A stretch of DNA of 64,000 nucleotides from Oscillospiraceae bacterium (GCA_902792985.1 CADBBT010000003.1:1-64000); one strand, 5' to 3'; positions 26,228 through 34,899 are shown, numbered from the stretch's first letter. The notes: generated by a model from the sequence alone, not told the origin. Translations and numbers: made by a program.

Positions 26228-27052
26228 TTATGCCGGAATCTGTAAACGATAGATCACCGCGCTGCCCGCGCCGCCGGGGCCGTAACAGATATACGGCACA
26301 TCGTCAACAAAGAACAGACACTCCGGCTCACCCTTTGTCACCGGCAAAGTATATGTGCCGACATAGGCGCCGTCGGTGGTGTATTTTACAATGCAGTTCG
26401 GCGCAGAATACAAGAAGAAAACCGCGTCGCCGAACGCCTCGATTCCCTGCCGTGTTCCGCCGTTGTCACGGCCGGAAAACGCAGTTTCGCGCTGCAGGGA
26501 GCCATTGTATCGCACAAAGTCATAGCCGCCCGAGATGCCGAGAAAATAGCAGTTTTCCAATGTGTCATAAGCGATACCGTAGACCTTGTCGGGGATCTTC
26601 TTTGTCTTTGTCACCGTCAGCGTCGCCGGGTCGATGAACGAGAGCACCTTTGCGTTCGGCGCGTTGTGCGCAACCACGAGCTTTCCTGTTTTCGGGTTAT
26701 AGGTCACGTCGTTGCCGTGGTCGATCTCCAGCGGCTCGCTCATCTGCTCCACCGTACGCGTCGCAATATCCACCTTAAGCATCCGATCCCTCGCGCCGCT
26801 GCTTGCGCCGTCGGTGAAAATGAGGTAAATGTAGGTGCCGTCCGTGCATCCACCCTGCAGGATGCTGCTGTTTGAAGTGCCGTAGACCTTCATCACCTGC
26901 GTCTGCTGCGGTTTTTTGGGTGCGTTAAGATCCTGCCCGGCAGGAACACCGGTCAAAAACCCGACGGAAACCAGCAGCGCCGCCACCAGCGCCGGCCATT
27001 TTTCCAAAAAGCGTTTCCAGAAAACGAGCACGGACCGACCTCCAAACTTCAT
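26228..27052 (-). CDS. Exported beta-propeller-like protein
   Basis: The 274-residue product has an N-terminal transmembrane/signal segment (about residues 18-40, WPALVAALLVSVGFLTGVPA) and then repeats of short beta blades with aromatic or Gly-rich turns (TDGTYIYLIF, LSFIDPATLTV, GIAYDTLENCYFLGISGG, GDAVFFLYSA, PYICYGPGG). This resembles NHL/SMP-30-type propellers, but only about 4-5 blades fit and no catalytic residues can be assigned. It has its own consensus promoter and precedes the YbjQ-like gene. Function unknown. Confidence 0.65.
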   Translation of the reverse strand: MKFGGRSVLVFWKRFLEKWPALVAALLVSVGFLTGVPAGQDLNAPKKPQQTQVMKVYGTSNSSILQGGCTDGTYIYLIFTDGASSGARDRMLKVDIATRTVEQMSEPLEIDHGNDVTYNPKTGKLVVAHNAPNAKVLSFIDPATLTVTKTKKIPDKVYGIAYDTLENCYFLGISGGYDFVRYNGSLQRETAFSGRDNGGTRQGIEAFGDAVFFLYSAPNCIVKYTTDGAYVGTYTLPVTKGEPECLFFVDDVPYICYGPGGAGSAVIYRLQIPA

Positions 27053-27060
27053 GATAATTC

Positions 27061-27089
27061 AGTATAGCACGAAAGCAGATGAACGTCAA
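27061..27089 (-). promoter_or_regulatory. Sigma-A promoter of the beta-propeller gene
   Basis: Minus strand: TTGACG (27084-27089), 17 bp, TATACT (27061-27066) with extended TGC. Confidence 0.8.
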
Positions 27090-27110
27090 GAAAAAACAAC
27101 GGGTTCAATG

Positions 27111-27137
27111 AAAAAACCGCCGCCTTTGCAGCGACGG
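27111..27137 (-). terminator. Intrinsic terminator of the second lipase-like gene
   Basis: Minus strand: CCGTCGC-TGCAAAG-GCGGCGG followed by TTTTTT; one G.T pair. Confidence 0.75.
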
Positions 27138-27154
27138 ATCGGATCGGAACGCGG

Positions 27155-28807
27155 TTATTTTGTCAGTTTTCCTTTGACAAATGCAAAGAAGAGGGGCAGC
27201 CAGTTCTTGAGCGAGCGGAAAAACGCCCGCAGCTTTTGCAAAACGGTTTTCGGGTGGTCCTGGGTGCGGTCTGCCGTCCAAAGCTCGGTGTTGCAGTTTT
27301 CTTCGGTCATCGGCTCCATGGTGTGCGCGTCTTTGTCATAGACCATGAACTGGGTATATTTGATATCGTCGATCGTCAGCTGGCGGTCGGCCGTGGTCAC
27401 GCCGAACATGATGTCGTCTTCGGCGCCGGTGCGCTCGGAGTGGCTCGCGCCCTTGACAAACCAGGTATAGTCCGGGAATTGGCAGGTGGAGGCATCCACC
27501 TGTTTGTCGGGCGAAATGTATCTGCCCTTGCCCTCGGCGACGCGCTGCGCGATGTAATCGTCGGAGAGCGTGTCATAGATCGTGGGCGCCGTTGTTGCGC
27601 CGAAGGAGGCGTCGGTCAGCGCCGAAAACTGGTCGCCGATCACTTCGTCGGATTCGCAGATTGCAACCAGCTGGAAGCCGTATTTTGCGGTGATGCAAAG
27701 CTTTACGCCCTTGTCGTGGATGGACTGCATCAGCTCGCTCACATGCTTGGACACCGTGTTGTGATAGTTGTCGAGCTTTGCGATCAGTCCGGCGTATTTC
27801 TGGCGTTTTTCGCTGCCCTCCGGGCCGAACACATAGTTCTTCGCGGTGTCGTAGCGGTCGGCGGAAATGCAGGCCCAGTAGCCAGGCATGGTGAAGAAGG
27901 TTGCAAGGGCAAGCGCCGAGGTGACGCCCTCAACCATTTTGTCATACAGCGTTTTGCGCAGCGCGGTGCTCAGACCGTCCAGCGCGCCGCTCTTTTCGGC
28001 AAGGTCGATGGTGGCAATGGCAAGTTCGGACACGTCGAGCCAGCCCCATTCGTTCGCGTCGGTGAACAGCCGGCGCAGGCCGTTGCCGTCCAGATGGAAC
28101 TTGCCGCTGATGGCTTCGCTCATGAAGGTGGAACCGTTGATCAGCGCTGCGTTGACGCCGAAGCCGTTCAGCTCCACCGGGAACGCGTCGGGATATTTTG
28201 CAATGTAGGCCATACACACGTTCGTGCCGAGGCAGCTTGAGATCAGGCCGACCTTTTCGGCGCCGGTGACCTCGCGCACGCGAAGGATGTATTTATGCAG
28301 GTCGTCCGCGATTTGCATCGGATCGAGCCGCCAGTCATACCAGAAGTGATAGTCATAGCAGCCATAGGTGCCGTCCTCGGCCTTTTCATCCTTGATGCTT
28401 TCGGGCAGCATGGAATTGCGACGTCCCGAGGACACGCCGGTGCCGTACTGCGGGTCGCCGTTTTCATCCAGACGCACCTTTTCAAACAGCTCTCCGATCT
28501 CCTGCTCCAGTTTCTCATAGTATTCGTCATAGTTTCCGCCGATCAGGCCTTTGGTCAGGAAGGGGAGCAGCACGTTTTTCATGGATTCCTTCAGGTTGCC
28601 GTCTTCCACATTGTCAAAGGTCTCGCCGAGCTCGCCGATCTGGAACACACGGTTGTCATCGGCGTCAACGATCGCTTCGGCGTCGCCGGTGATCAGCACC
28701 ACAGGCATCTTTCCGCGGCGCGCATCAATGTCAACATAAGCGAGCGCGCCGGTACAGACGGAACAGAGCAAAACCAGTGTCAAAAGAACAGAAAGAATTC
28801 TTTTCAT
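27155..28807 (-). CDS. Secreted LCAT/lipase-like alpha/beta-hydrolase with Cys at the nucleophile elbow
   Basis: The 550-residue protein has a signal peptide (MKRILSVLLTLVLLCSVCTG, ALA cleavage). MPVVLITGD near residue 34 is the oxyanion strand. YDYHFWYDWRLDP near 151-163 matches the YDWR..P motif of LCAT-type acyltransferases and lipases, and TGAEKVGLISSCLGTNV gives the elbow S-S-C-L-G with Cys192 where Ser is usual. It shares its plan with 10497-12311, including a basic/hydrophobic C-terminal tail (LQKLRAFFRSLKNWLPLFF). Activity is inferred. It is transcribed alone from a near-perfect promoter. Confidence 0.75.
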   Translation of the reverse strand: MKRILSVLLTLVLLCSVCTGALAYVDIDARRGKMPVVLITGDAEAIVDADDNRVFQIGELGETFDNVEDGNLKESMKNVLLPFLTKGLIGGNYDEYYEKLEQEIGELFEKVRLDENGDPQYGTGVSSGRRNSMLPESIKDEKAEDGTYGCYDYHFWYDWRLDPMQIADDLHKYILRVREVTGAEKVGLISSCLGTNVCMAYIAKYPDAFPVELNGFGVNAALINGSTFMSEAISGKFHLDGNGLRRLFTDANEWGWLDVSELAIATIDLAEKSGALDGLSTALRKTLYDKMVEGVTSALALATFFTMPGYWACISADRYDTAKNYVFGPEGSEKRQKYAGLIAKLDNYHNTVSKHVSELMQSIHDKGVKLCITAKYGFQLVAICESDEVIGDQFSALTDASFGATTAPTIYDTLSDDYIAQRVAEGKGRYISPDKQVDASTCQFPDYTWFVKGASHSERTGAEDDIMFGVTTADRQLTIDDIKYTQFMVYDKDAHTMEPMTEENCNTELWTADRTQDHPKTVLQKLRAFFRSLKNWLPLFFAFVKGKLTK

Positions 28808-28849
28808 GGCAGATTCTCCTTGTTACGGAAATGAGACCTGTGCAGTTCT

Positions 28850-28878
28850 ATTATAGCATGCCTCATTTTCTTTGTCAA
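28850..28878 (-). promoter_or_regulatory. Sigma-A promoter of the second lipase-like gene
   Basis: Minus strand: TTGACA (28873-28878), 17 bp, TATAAT (28850-28855) with extended TGC; full consensus. Confidence 0.9.
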
Positions 28879-28893
28879 GAAGAAGACCTGCGC

Positions 28894-28922
28894 TTGCATT
28901 TCCTTTGCCTTTGTGTTACAAT
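28894..28922 (+). promoter_or_regulatory. Sigma-A promoter of the YfbR-like gene
   Basis: TTGCAT (28894-28899), 17 bp, TACAAT (28917-28922) with an upstream TG. Divergent from the lipase-like promoter. Confidence 0.75.
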
Positions 28923-28957
28923 GAGACTCCAACGAAGTAAAAAAGGAGCACCTGAAA

Positions 28958-29539
28958 ATGCACAATTTTTTTGCCATGCATGCGCGCATGAAATATATTG
29001 ACCGCTGGGCGCTGATGCGCGCCACACAGCGCGAGAATCTCAGCGAGCACAGCAACGACGTTGCCGCCATCGCCCATGCGATCGCGCTTTTGAAAAACGT
29101 TCGCTTCGGCGGCAATGTCAACGCCGAACGCGCTGCGGTGCTCGGACTGTATCACGATATGCCGGAGATTCTCACCGGAGATATGCCGACGCCCGTCAAA
29201 TACCATTCCGACGCACTGCGCAGTGCCTTTGCCGAAGTGGAACGCGCCGCATGTGAGCGTCTGCTTTCCATGCTTCCGGAAGATCTGCGCCCGGTCTACA
29301 ACAGTTACTTTTTCCAACAACCGGAGGACGCCGAGCTTTGGAAGATCGTCAAAGCCGCAGACAAAATCTCAGCGCTGCTCAAATGTGTGGAAGAGGAAAA
29401 GGCCGGAAACGGCGAATTCCGCAGCGCGCTGACATCGACCCGCAGTGCCATCGACGCGATGCAGCTGCCGGAAGCAAATGCGTTTCTTGACGATTTCCTT
29501 GCGGGCTTCTATCTGAATCTGGACGAACAAAGCCGGTAA
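28958..29539 (+). CDS. YfbR-like HD-domain 5'-deoxynucleotidase
   Basis: The 193-residue protein carries the HD metal motifs of the YfbR family: RENLSEHSNDVA (first His), GLYHDMPEILTGDMPTPVKY (HD plus the family-specific tail) and KIVKAADKISALL (distal Asp). These enzymes dephosphorylate deoxyribonucleoside 5'-monophosphates in the cytoplasm. Length matches E. coli YfbR (about 200). Single gene, start ATG after AAAAGGAG, own promoter. A cloverleaf-like element starts 52 bp after its stop. Confidence 0.9.
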   Translation: MHNFFAMHARMKYIDRWALMRATQRENLSEHSNDVAAIAHAIALLKNVRFGGNVNAERAAVLGLYHDMPEILTGDMPTPVKYHSDALRSAFAEVERAACERLLSMLPEDLRPVYNSYFFQQPEDAELWKIVKAADKISALLKCVEEEKAGNGEFRSALTSTRSAIDAMQLPEANAFLDDFLAGFYLNLDEQSR

Positions 29540-29590
29540 CATCCGTATGTAGAATCAGCTTTTACGCGCAGACCAAACACTGCGTGACGG

Positions 29591-29728
29591 ACCGCGGCCG
29601 GCGGGGCGGGACTGCGCAGCTTTGCGCAAAAAAGGAGCGCCCGGCGCGCGCGTTTCGATTTTTTGCAGCATGGGCGCTCCTTTTTCCCTCGTGCTGCGCA
29701 CGAGGGGTCCCGCCCCGCCGGCCGCGGT
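29591..29728. repeat. Cloverleaf-like palindromic element, copy 1
   Basis: A 22-bp perfect outer stem (29591-29612 with 29707-29728; core GCCGGCGGGGCGGGAC) encloses three hairpins without a single unpaired junction base. Arm A is TGCGCA-GCTT-TGCGCA (29613-29628). Arm B is AAAAAGGAGCGCCC paired with GGGCGCTCCTTTTT (29629-29642/29672-29685) with a 29-nt interior. Arm C is CCCTCGTGC-TGC-GCACGAGGG (29686-29706). Not a tRNA: no T-loop, anticodon arm or acceptor tail of normal size. Confidence 0.85.
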
Positions 29729-29760
29729 AAGAGCGCGCGTTTGTGTTCAAAAAATATTCA

Positions 29761-29788
29761 TTGCTTTTTCCCGGAAAGTATGTATAAT
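29761..29788 (+). promoter_or_regulatory. Sigma-A promoter of the 29821 membrane protein
   Basis: TTGCTT (29761-29766), 16 bp, TATAAT (29783-29788) with an adjacent TG. Confidence 0.75.
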
Positions 29789-29820
29789 AAAAGAGATTAT
29801 CGAAAAGGAGTGTATCGACG

Positions 29821-31611
29821 ATGGATCCCATTCAAGTTGACTTCACAGGCGGTTCGTCCGGCAAAGGCAAGGGCAGCGGAAAGGACGCCTACCTCGCCCC
29901 GAAAAAAGCCGGGCTGAAAACCCTCATCAGCCTCATCGGCACCGTGATCGGCGCAGCGATCGCCTATTACTTCATGCTGCCGCCGATGAATTTCAAAAGC
30001 ACACAGATGTATCTGTTCTTCGGCGTTGTTGCCGCGATTTATGTTGCATTGCAGGCGCTTTTGAGCGGCATTCTCGCAAAACCGGAATACGGCGCCTATG
30101 TGAAAAAGAAAGCGATCATCCCCGGCGCGATCATTCTGCTGCTGGCTGTCATCGTCGGCATCGGTATGGTGATCTCCTCCGTCGTGTTCCGTGCGGGTTC
30201 CTACAGCCGCATCATCGACGTGGATGAGTCCAAGACCTTTGTCAGCGACGTTGCCGAAGCGAACTTCCAGAGCGTTCCCGTGCTTGACGACGCTGCCGCT
30301 GCCGCGCTGGCAAACCGCGCGCTCGGCGATCTGAGCTCGATCAATAAAGTCTCGCAGTTTGAACTCTCCGGCAAATTCACGCAGATCAACTACAAAAACG
30401 CTCCTGTGCGTGTAACCACCCTCGCCTACGGCGACATTTTCAAGTGGTTCAAAAACACCTCCACCGGCTTCCCGGGCTATATCGTTGTGGACATGGTCAC
30501 ACAGAAGGCCGATCTCGTACTGCTGGAAGAAGGCAGCTATATCCGCTACTCCACCGAGGAGCATTTCAGCAAATTCCTGATGCGCCATCTGCGCTTTAAG
30601 TATCCGACCTGCATCTTTGACACGCCGCACTTTGAAATTGACGAAAACGGCGAACCGTTCTGGATCTGCCCGGTGCTCGACAAAACCATCGGCCTGTTCG
30701 GCGGCACCGACGTCAAGGGCGTTGTGCTTGTGAATGCCATCACGGGCGAAAGCACACAGTACAGCATCGACGAAGCGAAAAATGACGCCTCTCTGCAGTG
30801 GATCGACGTGATCTACTCAAATCCGTTGCTGGTGGAACAGTATAACTATCACGGCAAATACTCCGGCGGCTTCATCAATTCGATCATCGTCCAGGACGGC
30901 GTGAAGGTCGCCACAGAAGGCTCCAACTTCCTTGCGATGAACGACGACGTGTATATGTATACGGGCGTGACGAGCGTTTCCGGCGACCAGGCGATCATCG
31001 GCTTTGTTCTGGTGAACATGCGTACCAAGGAAGCGAATTTCTATGAAGTTTCCGGCGCGAAGGAATACTCCGCCGCCTCCTCTGCGGAAGGCGTGGTACA
31101 GGACTACGGCTATCTTGCCACCTTCCCGATCCTGCTGAACATCAGCGGCCAGCCGACCTACTTCATGTCGCTGAAAGACACAGCAAACCTCGTCAAACGC
31201 TACGCCATGGTCAACGTGCAGAATTATCAGGTCGTTGTCACGGGTGACACGATCGCCGAATGCACCGAAGCCTATGTTGCAAAGCTGAAGCAGAACAACA
31301 TTATCATCAAGGTCGATATCGACGAGATCAAGGAAGCGACTGACAACAACGGCACCGCAACCGAAACGCCCGACACGTCCGCAGCCGCCGATTCGACCAA
31401 AACGATCCGGGGCGAAATCACCGATATCCGCACGGCGGTCATGAACGGCGAAAGCGTTTACTTCCTGCGTATTCAGGGCAGCAAGAAGTATTTCAAAATT
31501 ACGGCGTCCGATGCGGAAGCGGTCATCATCCTGAACGTGGGCGACGAAGTGACCGTGACGTATGAAACCGGCAGCGGAAACATTCTTCCCGCCAAAGACA
31601 TTCAGGCATAA
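29821..31611 (+). CDS. Membrane protein with large extracytoplasmic domain, family not recognised
   Basis: A 596-residue protein. After a Gly/Lys-rich N-terminus there are three transmembrane helices (about residues 33-55, 62-85, 98-125), then a long soluble region. Its last 75 residues form a separate small beta domain (TIRGEITDIRTAVMNGESVY, then FKITASDAEAVII and GDEVTVTYETGSG), resembling an OB-like strand pattern. A Thr/Asp/Ala linker (about 500-520) joins the two. No catalytic motif seen. It leads a probable operon with the transporter (27 bp) and the epimerase. Start ATG after AAAAGGAG. Confidence 0.75.
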   Translation: MDPIQVDFTGGSSGKGKGSGKDAYLAPKKAGLKTLISLIGTVIGAAIAYYFMLPPMNFKSTQMYLFFGVVAAIYVALQALLSGILAKPEYGAYVKKKAIIPGAIILLLAVIVGIGMVISSVVFRAGSYSRIIDVDESKTFVSDVAEANFQSVPVLDDAAAAALANRALGDLSSINKVSQFELSGKFTQINYKNAPVRVTTLAYGDIFKWFKNTSTGFPGYIVVDMVTQKADLVLLEEGSYIRYSTEEHFSKFLMRHLRFKYPTCIFDTPHFEIDENGEPFWICPVLDKTIGLFGGTDVKGVVLVNAITGESTQYSIDEAKNDASLQWIDVIYSNPLLVEQYNYHGKYSGGFINSIIVQDGVKVATEGSNFLAMNDDVYMYTGVTSVSGDQAIIGFVLVNMRTKEANFYEVSGAKEYSAASSAEGVVQDYGYLATFPILLNISGQPTYFMSLKDTANLVKRYAMVNVQNYQVVVTGDTIAECTEAYVAKLKQNNIIIKVDIDEIKEATDNNGTATETPDTSAAADSTKTIRGEITDIRTAVMNGESVYFLRIQGSKKYFKITASDAEAVIILNVGDEVTVTYETGSGNILPAKDIQA

Positions 31612-31638
31612 CAGGATTTTTGAAAGCAGGCAGGCACC

Positions 31639-32892
31639 ATGGATAAAAAAGCAAAGCAGTCCTCTGCGCTCGTCATCTTCCTGTGCTGGGCAGCCTATAC
31701 GGTCGCCTATCTCGGAAGACTGAACTTCAACGCGTATATTGAGCCCATCCGCGAACAGATCGGCGCAAGCAAGACCGAGATGGGCCTTGTCAGCTCCTTC
31801 TTCTTCTTCTCCTACGGTGCCGGCCAGCTTATCCACGGCATTCTCTCACGCAAATACAACACCCGCTATTCCATCGCCGTTGCGCTGATCGGCTCCGCGC
31901 TTGTGAACGTCGGCATGGCGCTTTGTCCCGACGTGTCCGCCATGAAATATGTCTGGTTGCTCGGCGGCGTGTTTCAGTCCATCCTCTGGAGCTCGCTGAT
32001 CAAAACGCTTTCCGACCGTCTGCCGGACGAAATGCTTTCCAAAGCGGTCGTCGTCATGAGCACGACTGCGGCGCTGGGCACCTTCCTCTCCTACGGGTTG
32101 TCGGCGCTGTTTTCCGCAATGCATGTCGATTACCGCTGGATCTTCTATGCGCCCGCCGTGGTCCTCACTGTCGTCGGCATCCTGTGGTTCCTGCTGCTCG
32201 GCAAAGCCGACCGCAGCATCCGGGCAAACGAAAGCGCGGCCTATGTGCCGAAAGCAAAGCAGCGCCCGTCGCTCACGCCTGTGTTCGTGAGCACGTCGAT
32301 CCTGCTGGTCTTTGCCGCGATCGCCAACGGCTTCATCAAAGACGGCGTGACGACCTGGACCCCGTCGATCCTCAAGGAACGCTACGGGATGGAGGCATCG
32401 ATGTCGATCCTCATCACCGTACTGCTGCCGCTGATCGCGATCTTCGGCGCAACGATCTCCGCAACGCTGTATAAAAGAATGAAAAGCACCTCCAAACTCG
32501 ACGCTGTTTTTTACGGCATCGAAACGCTTGTGCTGCTGCTTGTGTTTTTGCTGGCACGCATGCGTTCGGCAAGCGGCATTGCAAAGAGCCCTGTGGTCCT
32601 GATCGTGCTCTTCGCGTGTTCGGCCATGCTGATGGCAGCGGTCAACAACGTCATCACAAGCATCATCCCGCTGACGATGCGCGACAGAATGGACTCCGGT
32701 CTGCTTGCCGGCGTGCTTGACACGTTCTGCTATGTCGGCTCCACTTTGAGCACCGCCCTGCTCGGCTATATCGCCGACCACGGCTCCTGGAACGGCGTGT
32801 TCCTGTGCCTGCTGCTCTTCGGCGCGGCGGCATGCCTTTGCTGTGCAATCTCGATCCCCATCGGAAAGAAAGCGCCCGATCACGCGATGTAA
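31639..32892 (+). CDS. Major facilitator transporter, organophosphate-antiporter-like
   Basis: The 417-residue protein has about 12 hydrophobic helices. The first helix region (CWAAYTVAYLGRLNFNAYI) resembles the Y.GR.N motif of GlpT/UhpT-type transporters, followed by the MFS loop GQLIHGILSRKYNTR. The family exchanges phosphate with organophosphates, but substrate assignment by eye is uncertain and other MFS groups share these features. It follows the upstream membrane protein by 27 bp and precedes the epimerase by 50 bp. Start ATG with a weak AAGCAGG-type ribosome site. Confidence 0.8.
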   Translation: MDKKAKQSSALVIFLCWAAYTVAYLGRLNFNAYIEPIREQIGASKTEMGLVSSFFFFSYGAGQLIHGILSRKYNTRYSIAVALIGSALVNVGMALCPDVSAMKYVWLLGGVFQSILWSSLIKTLSDRLPDEMLSKAVVVMSTTAALGTFLSYGLSALFSAMHVDYRWIFYAPAVVLTVVGILWFLLLGKADRSIRANESAAYVPKAKQRPSLTPVFVSTSILLVFAAIANGFIKDGVTTWTPSILKERYGMEASMSILITVLLPLIAIFGATISATLYKRMKSTSKLDAVFYGIETLVLLLVFLLARMRSASGIAKSPVVLIVLFACSAMLMAAVNNVITSIIPLTMRDRMDSGLLAGVLDTFCYVGSTLSTALLGYIADHGSWNGVFLCLLLFGAAACLCCAISIPIGKKAPDHAM

Positions 32893-32942
32893 CTGTAACG
32901 GACGCAAAAAGAATACATATATTTTGGAAAGGAGCACCCCCT

Positions 32943-33965
32943 ATGAAAGTCTTTATGATCGGCGGCACCGGCCTGCTTGGCTGCGAGGCCGCAACCACTC
33001 TGATCGCCCGCGGGCACAGCGTCACTTCTGTTGCGCTTCCGCCCTTGCCGGAAGGCGCCCCCATCCCGAAAGAGATGGAGATCCTCTTCGGCGACATCAA
33101 CAAAAAGACCGACGCAGAGATCGAAGCGCTGCTGGAAAGCTGCGACGTGTTCATCTTTGCCGCCGGCGTCGACGAGCGTGTGGAGTTCCCCGCCCCGGTG
33201 CTGGATTACTATCACAAATACAACATCGCGCCGCTTGAGCGCATTCTGCCGCTTTGCAAAAAGGCAGGCGTCAAACGCGCCGTTGTGCTCGGTTCGTACT
33301 TTGCCTATCTCGCAAAGCTGCGTCCCGACATGAAGCTGACTGCGCGCAACAAATATTTCCAGTCGCGCATCATGCAGGAAGAAGTCTGCGCCGCCTTTGC
33401 AGACGACACCTTCGGCGTAGCAGTGCTTGAACTGCCCTACATCTTCGGCACCCAGCCGGGCAGAAAACCGGTTTGGACGATCCTCATCGAGCAGATCGGC
33501 TTTATGGACAAATGGCCGTTCACCATGTATCCGAAGGGCGGCACGGCGATGCTGACCTGCCGTCAGGTCGGCCAGGCGATCGCAGGCGCCGCAGAGCGTC
33601 AGAGCACCGGCTTTGAAGCGATCCCCATCGGCATGTACAACCTCAAATGGACCGAGTTCCTTTCCATCGTCTATGAAGCACGCGGCATGGGCAAAGACCG
33701 CAAAATCGTTTCGGTGCCGCCGTGGATGATGAAAATGGGCATGTTCAAGGTCGCTGCCGACTACAAAAAGCGCGGCATCGACTCCGGCATGGACCCCTTC
33801 GGTCTGCCCGACATCATGGACCTTGACCTGTTCATCAACGACGCCTACTGCCGCGCCCTCGGCGTGCAGGACGACGACATCGGTGCGGCGATCGCCGATT
33901 CCATCCGCGTGTCCGAGGCCGCCTATAACGGCACGGTCAAGCTGCTGGAGATGAAGGGTGAGTGA
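32943..33965 (+). CDS. NAD(P)-dependent epimerase/dehydratase-like protein
   Basis: A 340-residue atypical short-chain dehydrogenase. The N-terminal Rossmann motif is MIGGTGLLGCEAATTLIARG (GGTGxxG) and AAGVDER follows at the usual second-strand place. The catalytic YxxxK is not obvious: SYFAYLAKLRP near residue 118 offers Tyr and Lys with similar spacing, so activity could be oxidoreductase or regulatory. I chose ATG 32943 after GGAAAGGAG; the longer frame upstream overlaps the transporter gene. Third gene of the 29821-33965 run. Substrate unknown. Confidence 0.8.
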   Translation: MKVFMIGGTGLLGCEAATTLIARGHSVTSVALPPLPEGAPIPKEMEILFGDINKKTDAEIEALLESCDVFIFAAGVDERVEFPAPVLDYYHKYNIAPLERILPLCKKAGVKRAVVLGSYFAYLAKLRPDMKLTARNKYFQSRIMQEEVCAAFADDTFGVAVLELPYIFGTQPGRKPVWTILIEQIGFMDKWPFTMYPKGGTAMLTCRQVGQAIAGAAERQSTGFEAIPIGMYNLKWTEFLSIVYEARGMGKDRKIVSVPPWMMKMGMFKVAADYKKRGIDSGMDPFGLPDIMDLDLFINDAYCRALGVQDDDIGAAIADSIRVSEAAYNGTVKLLEMKGE

Positions 33966-34057
33966 GAATAGCTGTTAGCTGTTAGCTATTAGCTGTTAGC
34001 TGTTAGCTGTTAGCTGTCAGCTTTTAGTCGTTAGTCGATAGTCGGTAGCAAGTTGAA

Positions 34058-34088
34058 CCCCGCTGCGGATGTGGATTCCGCGGCGGGG
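34058..34088 (+). terminator. CCCCGC-type hairpin terminator
   Basis: CCCCGCTGCGGA pairs with TCCGCGGCGGGG (one G.T), followed by CTGTTATATTTAT. One of four related hairpins (also 47774, 54665, 56662). Confidence 0.65.
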
Positions 34089-34372
34089 CTGTTATATTTA
34101 TACGCTTTTATTCGATTTTAATCTTTCAAGGAGCTGTTAGCTGTCAGTTTTTAGTCGTTAGTCGATAGAAAAACCCAGGGTGGCCAGTGGCTGCCCCTAC
34201 GGTTTTCTATCGACTAAAACTGTCCCCCTGTTCCCTGTTCCCTGTTCCCTGTCCCCTGTTTCCTGTCGCCTGTTTCCTGTCGCCTCTCCTCTCTCAACTC
34301 TCCACACACAACTCATTCCCTACTCCCTAATCCCTACTCCCTAAATTTAATCGTTTTTCATCACTTTTCCCC

Positions 34373-34401
34373 TTGACAGCAGGGCCGCAGCGTGGTATAG
34401 T
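34373..34401 (+). promoter_or_regulatory. Sigma-A promoter of the MarR-ABC operon
   Basis: TTGACA (34373-34378), 17 bp, TATAGT (34396-34401). Confidence 0.85.
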
Positions 34402-34409
34402 AAGGAATC

Positions 34410-34424
34410 ATTAACCCTGTTAAT
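34410..34424. promoter_or_regulatory. Palindromic MarR-type operator
   Basis: ATTAAC-CCT-GTTAAT is a perfect inverted repeat 8 bp after the -10, over the probable transcription start. Its size and position fit autorepression by the MarR protein encoded next. Confidence 0.7.
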
Positions 34425-34443
34425 TATTTTCGGAGGTGCCGGC

Positions 34444-34899
34444 ATGGAACAATCGGAACTGCGCCTGGACGTGCTTGAAATTTTTGCGGGCCTTTGCAAC
34501 TCGCCCGCATTCTGGGAAATGCAGAAAAAGCTCAAGGGCGCGTGCTTTCTGCTGGAATACCTGATGGAGAACAACGGCGTGAGCACCCCCGGCAAGCTCG
34601 CTGAACTGCTGCATGTTTCCGGCGCACGCATCACGGCGATGCTCACGGCATTGCAGGCAAAGCACTATGTGGAGCGCCGGGTCGATCTCAAGGACAAGCG
34701 GCGTGTGACGGTCCGGCTGACCGAAAGCGGCCGTGATTTTGTTCAGAAAGAGCGCGCACAGATCTTTTCCTTCGCGGACGAGGTCTGCAACACATTGGGC
34801 GACGCGGATACCGCGCAGCTCATCCGCATTTCAAAAAAACTGCTCGGCGCGGAACAGACCGCAAGGGCACAGGAACTCAAAGGAGGGGAAAGCGCATGA
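34444..34899 (+). CDS. MarR-family transcriptional regulator
   Basis: A 151-residue winged-helix dimer. The recognition region is GVSTPGKLAELLHVSGARIT with MLTALQAKHYVERR, and the wing carries the MarR hallmark DLKDKRRVTVRLTESG (D-x-R-D/K-x-R). It is the first gene of a three-gene operon: it overlaps the large exoprotein gene by ATGA, and the ABC transporter follows. MarR proteins next to ABC exporters commonly derepress on binding a toxic or signalling small molecule. An ATTAAC/GTTAAT palindrome lies over its own start of transcription. Start ATG after CGGAGGTG. Confidence 0.92.
   Translation: MEQSELRLDVLEIFAGLCNSPAFWEMQKKLKGACFLLEYLMENNGVSTPGKLAELLHVSGARITAMLTALQAKHYVERRVDLKDKRRVTVRLTESGRDFVQKERAQIFSFADEVCNTLGDADTAQLIRISKKLLGAEQTARAQELKGGESA

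Larger units (their letters stand above)
33966..34443. repeat. Intergenic region of heptamer-type low-complexity repeats
   Basis: GCTGTTA units (TTAGCTG, about seven copies, 33970-34019) pass into TTAGTCG units (34023-34045), then a terminator (34058-34088). A second short TTAGTCG block (34148-34168), a GGCTGCCCCTACGG motif (34188-34202), CCCTGTT units (34224-34270) and CTCCCTAAT-like units (34317-34345) follow. The MarR promoter and operator occupy 34373-34424. No gene seen. Confidence 0.85.

Noticed and set aside
29591..29728. tRNA or group II/riboswitch identity for the cloverleaf-like element
   Set aside because: No TPsiC or D-loop consensus, no anticodon arm of 5 bp, no 3' acceptor; arms and outer stem are far too long.
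33970..34045. CRISPR array
   Set aside because: Units are 7 bp and contiguous with no spacers, and no cas genes are near.
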